64,000 bases of DNA, taken from assembly GCF_022201045.2 (NCBI RefSeq), contig NC_068556.1, positions 18,953,501 through 19,017,500 on the forward strand. The letters run 5' to 3'. A program made the translations under genes and the position numbers. This DNA comes from Citrus sinensis (Eukaryota; Streptophyta; Magnoliopsida; Sapindales; Rutaceae). The notes beneath the pieces are model-generated. The model made no database searches. It saw only the letters and a list, made by a program, of their open reading frames with translations, and was not told the DNA's origin. How positions within the stretch are numbered: position 1 is the stretch's first letter; each line of letters opens with the position of its first letter. Shown piece by piece: positions 10,489 through 20,646 of the stretch.

Positions 10489-11046
10489 ATGGCAGAAATA
10501 TACGATAATGAAAAGTTCAACAGAAATAATTTCTCATTGTAGAAAATGAATATGAAAGTTATTTTGAGGAAGAATAATTGCTTGGCAGCAATTGGAGAAA
10601 TGCCCATGGAGATAACTGATGATGACAAGTGGAATGAAATGGAAGGCAACGCCATTGTTGATCTACACTTGACACTTACAGATGGGGTGTTATCCAATTT
10701 GACGGAGAAAAAGACAGCAAAGGAAATATAGAATACTCTCATAAGATTGTACGAGACCAAGTCGCTACACAACAAAATCTTCTTAAAGATGAGACTCTAT
10801 ACTCTTCACATGGCGAAATCTACATCGGTGACTGACCATATTAATACTTTAAAGACTCTACTTTCGCAACTCACAAAGAGCCAAACTCAAGGGACAAAAA
10901 CTCAATGTTCTTCCTTGTCCCTTGAGTTTGAGGGGACTGCTATAGAAGCTCATTTCATACAGAAGAAGAAGGAGAATTCTAAGCTGAAGAAAGAAAATAG
11001 AATTGTGACGTCAGAAGTTAGTAACCAAGATGACAGCTCAGCATAA
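10489..11046 (+). pseudogene. Partial copia gag (stops, internal deletion)
   Basis: Starts MAEIYDNEKFNRNNFSL, then a TAG in place of the Trp of FSLW. It continues NMKVILRKNNCLAAIGEMP and NEMEGNAIVDLHLTL, has a second TAG after KTAKEI, then SLHNKIFLKMRLYTLHMA and TDHINTLKTLLSQLTK. After this the normal gag sequence is replaced by a Lys/Glu/Ser-rich tail, so material has been lost or rearranged. A 15-bp perfect inverted repeat (10883-10897 with 10915-10929) sits at that junction. Confidence 0.8.
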
Positions 11047-11081
11047 ATCATTAAAAATTTGTTACAACGCAATGTGTACTG

Positions 11082-11270
11082 TGTTGAAGTTCAGCTTGTA
11101 ATTAGTTAATAGTTAGTTATCAATTAGTAATGATAGTGATACTTAAGAGATGTATATAAATAGAGATTGTATTCTTGTAACAGTTTAAGCTGAGTAATAA
11201 TAATAATACAGATTCTAGAAACATCTTTTCTCTTATCTATTTTCTTAGCAACCAAACAACATCTCTATTT
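11082..11270 (+). repeat. Possible LTR-like fragment
   Basis: Starts TGTTGAAGTTCAGCTTG. It carries a TATA-like GTATATAAATAGAG and a downstream TTGTATTCTTGTAACAG...AATAATAATAATACAG stretch of the kind seen around R/U5 of plant LTRs. It does not match the LTR at 9871. The boundaries are guesses. Confidence 0.4.
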
Positions 11271-11545
11271 TCTTGTAAAATCTTTTAAGGTTTGTATGAT
11301 AACAGAGTTAGAATTACTTACGAGAGTGTGATTCCTTGAAACATAATTTTTTATTTTTTATTTTTTTTTACCTGAAATGATTAATTTGGTGTTTGATGAA
11401 AAATGAAATATGTGGAAAATTTTTATTCTCTGCATTCATACGACAAAACATAATTGAAATCATTAATCATCGTCTAGCCTTGTGATTTTTAGTGACACTT
11501 ATTTTGGGTGTTCCTTTTTAGAAACTCTCTTTCTTTCTTTTTCAG

Positions 11546-12720
11546 ATATTTGTACACTTGAAGATCATGAAAACAGTTACCTTGAACGTTGAGAAATCTG
11601 AGACCATCAAAAATCTCAAAGGTATGGTACATGAGAAGGAAGGGACATCTGAAGATATTCAGGATCTCTTCTTTGCTGGTGACAGGCTTATGAATGGCAG
11701 GTTGATTGATTATGGTATTGAGAGCAACTCTACGCTCCATCTTATTGAACAGACATCAAACGGAAAAAAATTGTTTGTGAAAATGCCAACGAATGAGAGA
11801 CCCATTGTATTGGAAGCAATGGCTCACCATAACACATCAAATCCCTGATTCATGTTAAGAAGGGGATTCAGTCCGATCGATTCATCCTTGTTTATGATGG
11901 AAATCTTCTTGAAGAGGACATGGCACTAGCTTCCCCGAATGTCAAAAGGGAGTCAACAATGCAATTGCTCTTTTGTGCAATTAAGGTTCTATCCATTTCT
12001 GTGAAAGCCCCATCTGACGATATTCTGAAACTGAAAGTTAAAGTTTTTTTACTGTTGCTGATGTCAAAGCAATAGTTGGGAGTATCACAGGCGTCTCTGT
12101 CAGCGATTTGATTATGAACTATGCAGGAAAGCTGCTTGAGGATTGCAAGACTTTGGCATTTTATGACATCAAAGAAGAGTGAATGTTAGCGATGTTTCCT
12201 TCATTGATTCAGATTTTTGTTAAAATGCTGACTGAAGAGATTGTGAAACTCAAAGTTAAAGTTTTGCTTACTATTCGTGATTTATTTTGCACAGGAATGA
12301 AGCTCAAGGATTGCAAGACCTTGGCTTGTTACGGTGTCAAAGATGACAGGGGTGTTGCCTGCTTCATTTCAGATATTTGTTAAGACTTGGACTGCATGGT
12401 AACACTAGATGTCGAGCTCTGTAACAAAATAAAAGTTCCGAAAGAAAAGGTTTTTTACAAGCTGCAGATTCCCCTTGAGCGTCATAGTATTGTATATGGT
12501 GGAAAGTGTCTGAAGGATAACCTGGATCTGGCAAGCCACGACATCCAAAAGGACGCTACTCTCCACTTGGTTTTGCGCCCTGGGATTCTATTTTGTTTTC
12601 TGATCTCGAGGATATGGCTTAACCTAAATTTTGAGTTCCAGTAAAGGAATTACATTCTGTCAAGTGGTAGTACAGGATGACTTCTCCTGACAGATTATGG
12701 TATGAACTTTATCACAAGAC
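11546..12720 (+). pseudogene. Tandem ubiquitin-like-domain gene, decayed copy
   Basis: Paralogue of the intact gene at 14362-16613 and collinear with its second exon. The exon starts after a CAG acceptor at 11545 and opens IFVHLKIMKTVTLNV. The first ubiquitin-like (UBL) domain and the start of the second are open to 11847. A frame slip in the second domain and another near 12040 follow, then a TGA near 12180, an internal deletion in the fourth domain (between LLTIRD and LFCTGMKLKDC), and a TAA near 12380. The fifth domain (VTLDVELCNKIKV...ASHDIQKDATLHLVL) is recognisable. A scrap of the sixth lies at 12642-12715. The intron before it also matches the intron of the intact gene. No first exon was found upstream, where the copia remnant lies. 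Confidence 0.85.
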
Positions 12721-14361
12721 TGGCTCTAGCATTTTGAAAGGAACTAATATATACCTTTTTATACAATATTGCTTAATGACAGTACTTTCGATAATTAGTC
12801 GAACTTCTGAAACCAGTTCCGTCGATGCATTCTTGTCTTTTTTCTTTTCTTTTTTTGTTGGATTGATGCTTTAAACTAATCATATTTTACTATTTCAGGT
12901 CCCTTTTCTTTTAGTTTTCATATGGATTGATGCTCTAAAAAGTCGACTCCGTGACATCATTATATCAGTTATTCTCATAATTTTGTTTCCACCCTTTCGT
13001 ATTTATGTCATCTCAGCTTGTATAGGAAAGTTTGCATAACCAGTTTCTCAAGCTTATCTGTAGCCAAATTTTAACCCTAAATACCTGCTCATACTTACAG
13101 TTCAATTTGAATTGACCGAAAGCTAGGTCTAGTACCATATCCAGGCAGAATGTGCAGTAAAGCACCCTTGTGTAATGGTTATTGCTTATGCAGTTATTCC
13201 ATAAGTGGTTCTATCTTATCTTCCAAATAATTCTCAGTAGGGTAGATTTGATATTGTAAGTGTAAATTTTTTATCTATACTCAATGAACTGTCGGATTGT
13301 ATTATATAATAATAAATGTAGATTTCATTTTTAGCTATACTCTAGAATTATAAAAGATTTGACCTATAGGATCATAGTAATAATATATTAGAAAAATAAA
13401 TCGCTCGCTTTGGGGTTTACATTGCTATTATTTAGTCTATTTCTTTTTACTTCTGACTAATCATCAAAGAAAAAAAGACAATATTTAACACGTTTTTTTT
13501 TTAAATAGTAATGCTAGACATGCAATTGCAAATCCCAACTAATGTTGTTCTAGTACAAATCCACCACAAATGGTAAAGCATATAAACCAACCATTACATT
13601 CTTTGTCACAATTGTATAGTATTATAGTTAATATTTTTCCAATATTAACTTTTTTTAGTAAATTCTCACCCATTCTTGAAAACTTACCAATTGTGATATG
13701 TAGGAAAGCAAAGTTGATAAAATTCTTTAAAAAAGAAAAGTGGAGAATAATAATTTTTTTTAAAAAAAAATAAAATTATCTCTTGCCTAATATTGGTCTT
13801 TATTGTGGTAGCTTCACTTGGTGGGATTCTCCTCCTAATGAGTTTAAAATATTTATTTCATGCCATGTTAATAGATTTCAAATCCACCACATGCTTTGGT
13901 ATTTGTCTTGACTTTAAGCATTTACGAGTTAAGGCTTAATATGTCTCCTTAAGTGTTCCATTTAAAAAAATTAAATTACATTGTTCACAAATGAGAGCAA
14001 ATTAATAAATAAATGCCCATGCCATAATAAAAACTCTTTATAATTAAAAAAAAAAACTCTTCATACAAATTTTTACGTACAAACTGCTACGTCAAAAAAT
14101 ATTAAAAACGATAATAACAATAAAAACTCTGCATGATTGTCTTTTTAAGAGTTTATTACATACTTATATCAAACTTCATCATTTTTTTTTTTTATTTTGG
14201 GATTTATTGGATATGGTTAGTTGCCATTTGTAAAGCGAAGTGGAAATTGCTTGTTCAAGTTTGCCAACTTCTTAACTCTCTGTCACACCCTTGACTCTCA
14301 TTCTCTCTTCATAACCGTAAGAAAAGGGGGGAAAAAATTGTATTTTTTTGGTTCATTCTCC
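12721..14361. other. Intergenic; 3' flank of the dead copy and promoter of the intact UBL gene
   Basis: The sequence around 13045-13095 matches 17019-17065 downstream of the intact gene (CTCAAGCTT..TATCTGTAG followed by a similar run), so the duplication included 3' flank. The remainder is AT-rich with no gene. The promoter of the intact copy should lie in about 14100-14361, but no clear TATA box was identified. Confidence 0.55.
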
Positions 14362-16613
14362 ATGGATTCATCAGAAGGTCAATCATCCACAACCCACCTC
14401 AATTCCCCTGAAGAAGAGGTCTATATACGTTTTACCTTTTTTTCTTTTAATTATTTTGGTTAAGTTGTAATTCCATTTTTACTTTTTGTTTTTCTTACAG
14501 TTGTTAAGAAAATAAAAAGTATATGATGTGGAGGTAGGTTTCATTTTAGAAGTGAGATTAATAAATTGAGATTGATTCATGAGAAGGACATGAAACAGAG
14601 TAGTCTCTGAAAAATGAAATAGGTGTTTGTTTGCTTAAGATGTTTATATATGTAATTGTTACCGAGTTGTCTACTTAGACACATGATGTTTCTTTTGTTT
14701 ACATCATCAAATTAATGTCTAGAATTCTTGCTTGTGATCTTGTGATCTTTTTCGGCATAATATTGGAAACTTGTATAACATGAACTCCAGCTATAATGTG
14801 TGTTAGTTGGTTCAATTGGTAAGTACAATTATGCATCATATAATCTCTCAAATGCTTACTAGCTAGTATATATCTTTTTATACTATGTTTTCTCTGTAAT
14901 TATGAGGGATGGATTGAATTTTCTTTTTAGACATAAATTTTTAAACTTGTATTACATAAACAGCATCTAAATTGTGTGTGGTGATTGGTTCAATCAGTAA
15001 AATCTCTTGGGGAAATACAAGAAATCCAGGACTCAAAACCACCCTCACATAGTCACATGAGTGAGGAGCAAATTTAGTTATTATTGATGAATGCTTTAAA
15101 AAAAAATGTAGCTATACTACTAGTACAACCTTAATGATTTGTATGATAATCGTACCAGGATTACTTATTTCTAGTGTGATTCAGTGAAACATTCGTCGTA
15201 CAGTAATTAAATCATTAATCATCTAACCTAATAATTGTTAGTGACTCTCATTTTGAGTGTATCTTTTAGGAATTTACTTTCATTTTTTTTCTGTAGATAA
15301 ATGTATACTTGAAGATCATAAAAACAAGTACCATGAAAGTTAAGAAATCCGAGACAATCAAGAATCTCAAAGCTATGATACATGTGAAGGAAGGGATATC
15401 TGAAGATATTTGCGATCTTTTCTTCGCTGGTGATAGGCTCGAGGCAGGCAGGCTAGTTGATTATGGGATTCGGAACAACTCCACTCTCCATTTTCTTCAC
15501 CAGAATCTTAGTGAAATGAAATTGTTTGTGAAAATTCCAACTAATCAAACAGCCACCGTCGTGGAAGCAATGCCTTACCATACTGTTCAAAACATCAAAA
15601 CAATGATTCAAGTTAAGGAGGGGATTCAATCCGATCAATTTACCCTTGTCTATGATGGAAAACTGCTTAAAGAGGACACGGCGACTATGACCTCCATGAA
15701 TATCAAGAGTGAATCAATCATTCATTTGGTCTTTTGTCCAAAAGAGATATTATCAATTTTGGTGAAAGCAACAACAGGAGAGATTGTGAATCTTGAAGTT
15801 AAACATTCGTTTGCTATTCGTGATGTCAAAGCAATAGTCGGGAGCGTTGTGGGTGTCTCTGCTGCCGATCATGTTTTGATATATGAAGGAAAGAAGCTGG
15901 AGGATTCTAAGACTTTGGCATTTTATGACATGAAAGATGAGTGCTTGTTAGAGATGTTTCCATCATCGATTCAGATTTTTGTTAGAACACCAATTGAGGA
16001 GATTGTGAGACTCGAAGTTGAAGTGTTGATTGCGGTTCGTGATGTAAAAGAAATTGTTGCAAACATTATTGATTTATCACTTCGCAACCAAGATTTATTT
16101 TATGCTGGAACGAAGCTTGAAGCTTGCAAGACCTTGGCTAGTTATGGCATCAAAAATAATTACGTCGTAGACGTGCTACCTTCCCCATTTCAGATATTTG
16201 TTAAGACTTGGGGTGGAAAGACTATAACACTTGATGTCCAGCCATATAACACGGTCCAAGATGTGAAAGTCAAACTTTTTGACAAACTGCAGACTCCTCT
16301 TCATCTTCAGAGTATCGTTTTTGATGGAAAGCGGCTATTTGAAAACCATGTTCTGGCAAGCTACAACATCCAAAAGCATTCGACTCTTCACATGGTTTTG
16401 GCACCCTCTTCAAGGATCATCGAATTGCCATTAATCTTTATTGATCCTTCAATATCACTGTCTATTTCCATTTCTGAAGTGAAAGAAATGGCTAAAGTCA
16501 AATTTCAAGCTGCAGTGAAGGAGTTATTAGTCGATCAAGTGGCATTACAGGATGACCGCACTCTGGCTGATTATGGTATGGACTTGTCCGAGAAAGTGGT
16601 TCTCGTGTTTTGA
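14362..16613 (+). CDS. Protein of six tandem ubiquitin-like domains
   Basis: Two coding exons: 14362-14418 (MDSSEG...PEEE) and 15297-16613, joined in phase 0 (GAG|gt, ctgtag|ATA), giving 457 aa. The splice is inferred. It restores the first beta strand (INVYLKI) of the first domain, which a start at 15309 would miss. The six domains are at about 20-88, 93-167, 169-239, 243-313, 317-387 and 393-457. The fifth is closest to ubiquitin (QIFVKTWGGKTITLDV, SYNIQKHSTLHMVL). None ends in Gly-Gly, and the protein ends VVLVF, so it cannot be cleaved or conjugated like polyubiquitin. It is more likely a stable scaffold or decoy for ubiquitin-binding proteins or the proteasome; that role is inference. 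A lysine at the ubiquitin Lys48 position is seen in domains 2, 3 and 5. A decayed tandem copy lies upstream. Confidence 0.85.
14971..15110 (+). mobile_element. Possible tRNA-derived SINE fragment
   Basis: Within the intron of the UBL gene. GTGATTGGTTCAATCAGTAA resembles an A-box region and CCAGGACTCAAAACCACC a degenerate B box, followed by an A-rich end at 15101-15109. A similar GTTAGTTGGTTCAATTGGTAAG lies at 14803. No clear target duplication was seen. Confidence 0.35.
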
Positions 16614-17677
16614 GAAGGCAATAATAGAGTCTTATTCCATATTGGTTGATGCCATTATTTTACCTGATATAATTACATTTGAAAACCTATACACAGATGC
16701 TTCAAAGGACATGTATTTTAGACCCTTTTCTTAAATTTTTCTTTTGGATGTTTGGTATGTTTTGGTATTAAGTGTGGAGGATTAAATAAAGACATTTGTG
16801 ATTTTATTGTATCACTGCTGCATCTTTTATTCTCATATTTATATCCTCATTCTGCGCTTTTATGCAAACCTCAATTTGGTATGCATTATTTGACATGAGA
16901 TTTAGTGCAATCAGTATGAAGTTCAAAACTAGCAAAACATTCTGTGTATATGAAGCAGAAGCTGACATTGGAAATTAGTTTTGAGCCTTTATTACCTCTC
17001 TGTGGAAATTAACTAATTTCTCAAGCTTTATCTGTAGTCATTGTTTTAATCGGAAATACTGGGCCATAAGAAGCTCTCATTGAATTGTTTTTTTTTGCCA
17101 AATCCATGTTTTCCCTTTTCTCAGCTCATAGCTGCCACAAGTTTTACCCCTGCTTGAGTTTGCCAAAAATATCCTCAAATTTTCATATCTTTAATCATAA
17201 ATATTCAAAGGTCCTAGAAAAATATCATCTCTGTGGAATGTAAAAGAAAGTGATGATATTTCAAGTTTTGAGCTCGTGCAAATGGCATTGAGCATAAACT
17301 TGTAGTTTCCAATGTTCTTCTAACGGTGATATACGCAATCACTTTCTTTCCACATCTAGGTCCCAGGCATATGTACATCTATGTAGAAGCTTTTTGTATT
17401 ATGAATTGTTGATCCTTTAATGAATGACACTGACATGATTAACAATAGGCCTCAAGCTATTTTTTTTCTCTGCAAGCTGCTTTTTCTATGTACAGGTCAA
17501 AACAAACACAAGTTCTCTCTTCTCCACTTTGTTGATTTTCTTGGCATCCGGAACATGGCAAGAAAAAAACAAATACAATGGTTGATAAAATAAGGTTTGA
17601 GTTACATCCCTCCATCCTGAAGATTTTGTATACCTGTAAAATTTACAAATGGCTAGATTCCTGCTGAAACTTACATC
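16614..17677. other. Intergenic between convergent UBL and RIC genes
   Basis: Holds the 3' UTRs of two convergent genes. No coding region seen. 17019-17065 is the downstream copy of the duplicated flank described for the dead UBL copy. Confidence 0.5.
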
Positions 17678-18627
17678 TCATCCCCTGTCTTCTTCGTTCG
17701 TTTCTACAACCGTATTTAGCTTTACCTCTGTTTTCTTCGTTCTCTGACCTGTGTCAGTATCAGCCAAAGAATTCCCGCCTTTTGATTTCAATGCTTTCGA
17801 GGGCCCTTCACTGCCCTTGGATTTTTTCCGGCGAGATGATTTTGGAACACCAGCAGGATCACTACAGGTTGACTGATCATCTCCCAGACTTGACTTGTTC
17901 AGCCCTCTTGGGGAATCTACTGAATACCTAGATTGCTTTGATCCATCAGACCGCCGCTTGGTCGGGGAATCTACGACTGAGCCTCCGCCTGTAGACGATT
18001 TGCTTCTGGACTTATGCTTAGGCTTATCAGTAGTACTTTGAGGCTTTATGTCTTGAGTATCGTTAGAAACCAGCAACATCAGAACAATAAATTTAGATGT
18101 CTTTGCATTGCAAAAAACAACACAATGGAATATGTTGTTCAATGAAACAAACAGACCTGATTCTAAATATTTCGCGGGGTTCTTCGATTCTTTAATAGAA
18201 TTAGAAGGCTGCTTTGCTATTTCCGGAACACATTTGAAGCCAGACATCTGCACAATTTTATGGTATTGTAGCCATGGCACATGTATGCATAAACATTTTG
18301 TCTTTTAAAAAAAAATAAAAAAATATATATTGCTTGAGACAGTGTGAAAGGAAAACAGAAATTACCCAGCTGGGATCAACAGCGGATGGACCATCCCAGC
18401 CAATATGGGCAACATGCTTTACATCTGTGGGGAGACCAATTTGCATTTCTGGTTCTTTAGGTTGATCTGCAAAAGTTCTAATGAGCACCTTTGTATCTAT
18501 ATTGAGAGGAAAAATGCAAAATGAAGTGAATTATAATGTAATATATGTACAGAAATGAAAAATTGTTCATACCAAATATTTGTGCAATGTATCTCAGCCC
18601 TTTTAATAGGCCCTTGACTGATGTCAT
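17678..18627 (-). CDS. RIC1: ROP-interactive CRIB motif protein (RIC1-like)
   Basis: Four exons on the minus strand: 18627-18573, 18466-18366, 18247-18157 and 18051-17678. These total 621 bases, 206 aa. Exon 1 gives [18 protein letters not shown], the conserved RIC N-terminus that helps membrane association. Exon 2 gives the CRIB motif [18 protein letters not shown] at residues 28-45, which binds active ROP/RAC GTPases in plants. PSWMSGFK follows across the next junction. The tail is Ser/Lys-rich ([24 protein letters not shown]), as in the RIC1 subgroup. RIC1 proteins act downstream of ROPs on cortical microtubules. The short first exon fits by frame and similarity. The RIC1 assignment also rests on the neighbouring GLTP1-like gene, since the Arabidopsis orthologues have adjacent locus numbers. 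It could be another RIC. Confidence 0.85.
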
Positions 18628-20646
18628 TTTAGCTTATATTCACTGGAAACTTTCCTCCTCAGGTTGCTGCTGCTGCTTTTACTTGTTCCACTGCTATTCA
18701 AATGCCAAGAATAAAAGGAAAAATGAAAATAATAGATGAGAAATTACATGAACCCAGGTACAAATTTCACATAAGCGAAGTAAAATAACAAACAGATTAG
18801 AGATATAAACTTGAATCAAACCTCTAGGGGAAAAAAAATATTGAAGAATATGCCATGATCACTGCCTTTTGTAATGTAGTAGTAAATTTTCCATTCTCAC
18901 CCTCTCACCCACATAACTCAATTGCAGAAACATGAAGCAAATACCATTTTACACAACAATGAAATTTTCCAAAAAGAAGACAAAAGCATGAACAACTTCA
19001 ATTTAGTTTATCTCATTTTATTTGATCAATTCTTGCTTGTTTTGGTTTCTAGGAAAGGAGAGCAAGAAACGGAAGATTTCAAAAGCAATCAAAGTCGAGC
19101 ACAGCCCTTTTGTTTTGACAGACGCGTGATCCGTTCCTGTAACCAGTCAATGGAAGCCAGTAAATGACCAAATTTTTGGGATAAAAATCTAGAAAGGCAA
19201 AACCAAAAATAAAACCAAAGAGGATTGGCTAAATATGCGCAGCCGTTTTGATGAAAACGCGGGAAAAACGGTTAGGAAGTAAATGTCTGGTAGTTTGGTT
19301 ATGACGTGTATGCCGTAGGTCTGTTCTTTTCACATCATCCGTGTGCAACAATTAATCAATACAATAAGCGGAATACGGATAAAGGATGCCTATAAAAGTA
19401 TTATATGTTTCATGAAAACATTGTATGTTTGGGATTGTTTATTGCCGAAGATATTTCGGGTCACTTTGTATATATTAGTGTTAAAAATGTTCCTCGTCTA
19501 CAAGCCTAGGTCTGGGTTTGTGGTTCTCATGAGTGAAAAGACTTTTGATCGGTCACTGCAACTCCTCGTAAAGAGAAATTATAGAATACTTTTTATTTAT
19601 TACAATCAATTAATACATGCATGATACGTGTAGTTAAATTTAATATAACTACCACTTGCATAATGATTTTTTAAAATAAATACACACATATTATAGCATC
19701 ATTTACTTGTTGTATAGCTGATATAATTTCTCCCTCATAACTTTTGAGTGTAAGTGTGTGGATTCTTATTGGTGAGAAAAAAACTTATTAAGGGCATACA
19801 TGAGTTCCGCGACCAATTAGAAGGTGTCATAACTACTATCTCACAAATCAAGTGGGTTCCACAAATTTTTTATTTTTTATTTTGTAAATCTCAATTAAAG
19901 AGCGTTGTTCCCCTACCAAACCCCCCCAAATCCTACAAGAATAACAATTTGGTGAGGAAATGCAATCAAATTATATTTTTAAAATAACTCAAATACAAAT
20001 CTCGTAGGTTAACAAACGAGATTTTATCTATTTATCCATTGAACCAACGAACATCCCACTTTTATTGATTTTTAAATTTTATGTGTAATTTGTAAACGAA
20101 GTAATAACAATACTTCGAGAAGAAGGAACCAAATTAGGCTGGCAGATGTTAATATCAGTCCCAACCACAATTATGATGTCGTCGATAAATTTTTCTCTTT
20201 TAGTTCGGATCATTAGTTATATTTTAGAAGATCTAAATAATTAAAACAACTATACATTTTTAACCTGCTAAAAAATTAACCAAACAGACATGTTATTCAA
20301 CTCAATTCGAATTTTAGTCAACTTCGTATTAGTATTTAGTTTTCCGATGAATGTGTCACCCAGCATAATAACAAATTTCAAATCACTATTACGAGCAACA
20401 AAATTGGAAACTAATGAGGCAGTCCAAAATCCAAATCAAACATTCGCAATTTTAAGGAAGTACAAGTTTAAGCCGGAAGAGGTTAGTCGATTGGACAATA
20501 TGCGGTATAGATTGAAGTCAGCTGATTGTTTATCACGTCCATATATTTAGAAGCCAATGGAAAAATGTCCAGAAACTAAAATGGCAAAGAAGTTGACACT
20601 CAAGTGTAAAGCAGAGCACCAGCCACTGATCGTGGGAATTTTTCCA
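18628..20646. other. Intergenic between GLTP-like (upstream) and RIC-like genes
   Basis: Should contain the RIC promoter (minus strand) and the GLTP 3' flank. A long open frame at 20290-20550 has no recognised homology, no Kozak context and ordinary AT-rich composition, so it was not called as a gene. No repeats with clear ends noticed. Confidence 0.5.

Larger units (their letters stand above)
9871..11046 (+). mobile_element. Second Ty1/copia remnant (LTR, leader, partial gag)
   Basis: An LTR with TGTT...AACA ends, then a primer site, a repeat-bearing leader and a broken gag. No protease, integrase or RT follows, so this is a 5' fragment with a large internal deletion. The gag resembles the TNT1-like group (LRKNNCLAAIGE, AKEI, SLHNKIFLKMRLYTL) and has TAG stops after NNFSL and after TAKEI, where relatives have Trp. 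It lies just upstream of the duplicated intron of the dead ubiquitin-like gene and may have separated that gene from its first exon. Confidence 0.85.

Noticed and set aside
13570-13773. 67-codon plus-strand frame
   Set aside because: AT-rich low-complexity translation in intergenic DNA with no homology.
20290-20550. 86-codon plus-strand frame between the RIC and GLTP genes
   Set aside because: No recognised domain, no splice or promoter support; expected by chance in a 2-kb gap.
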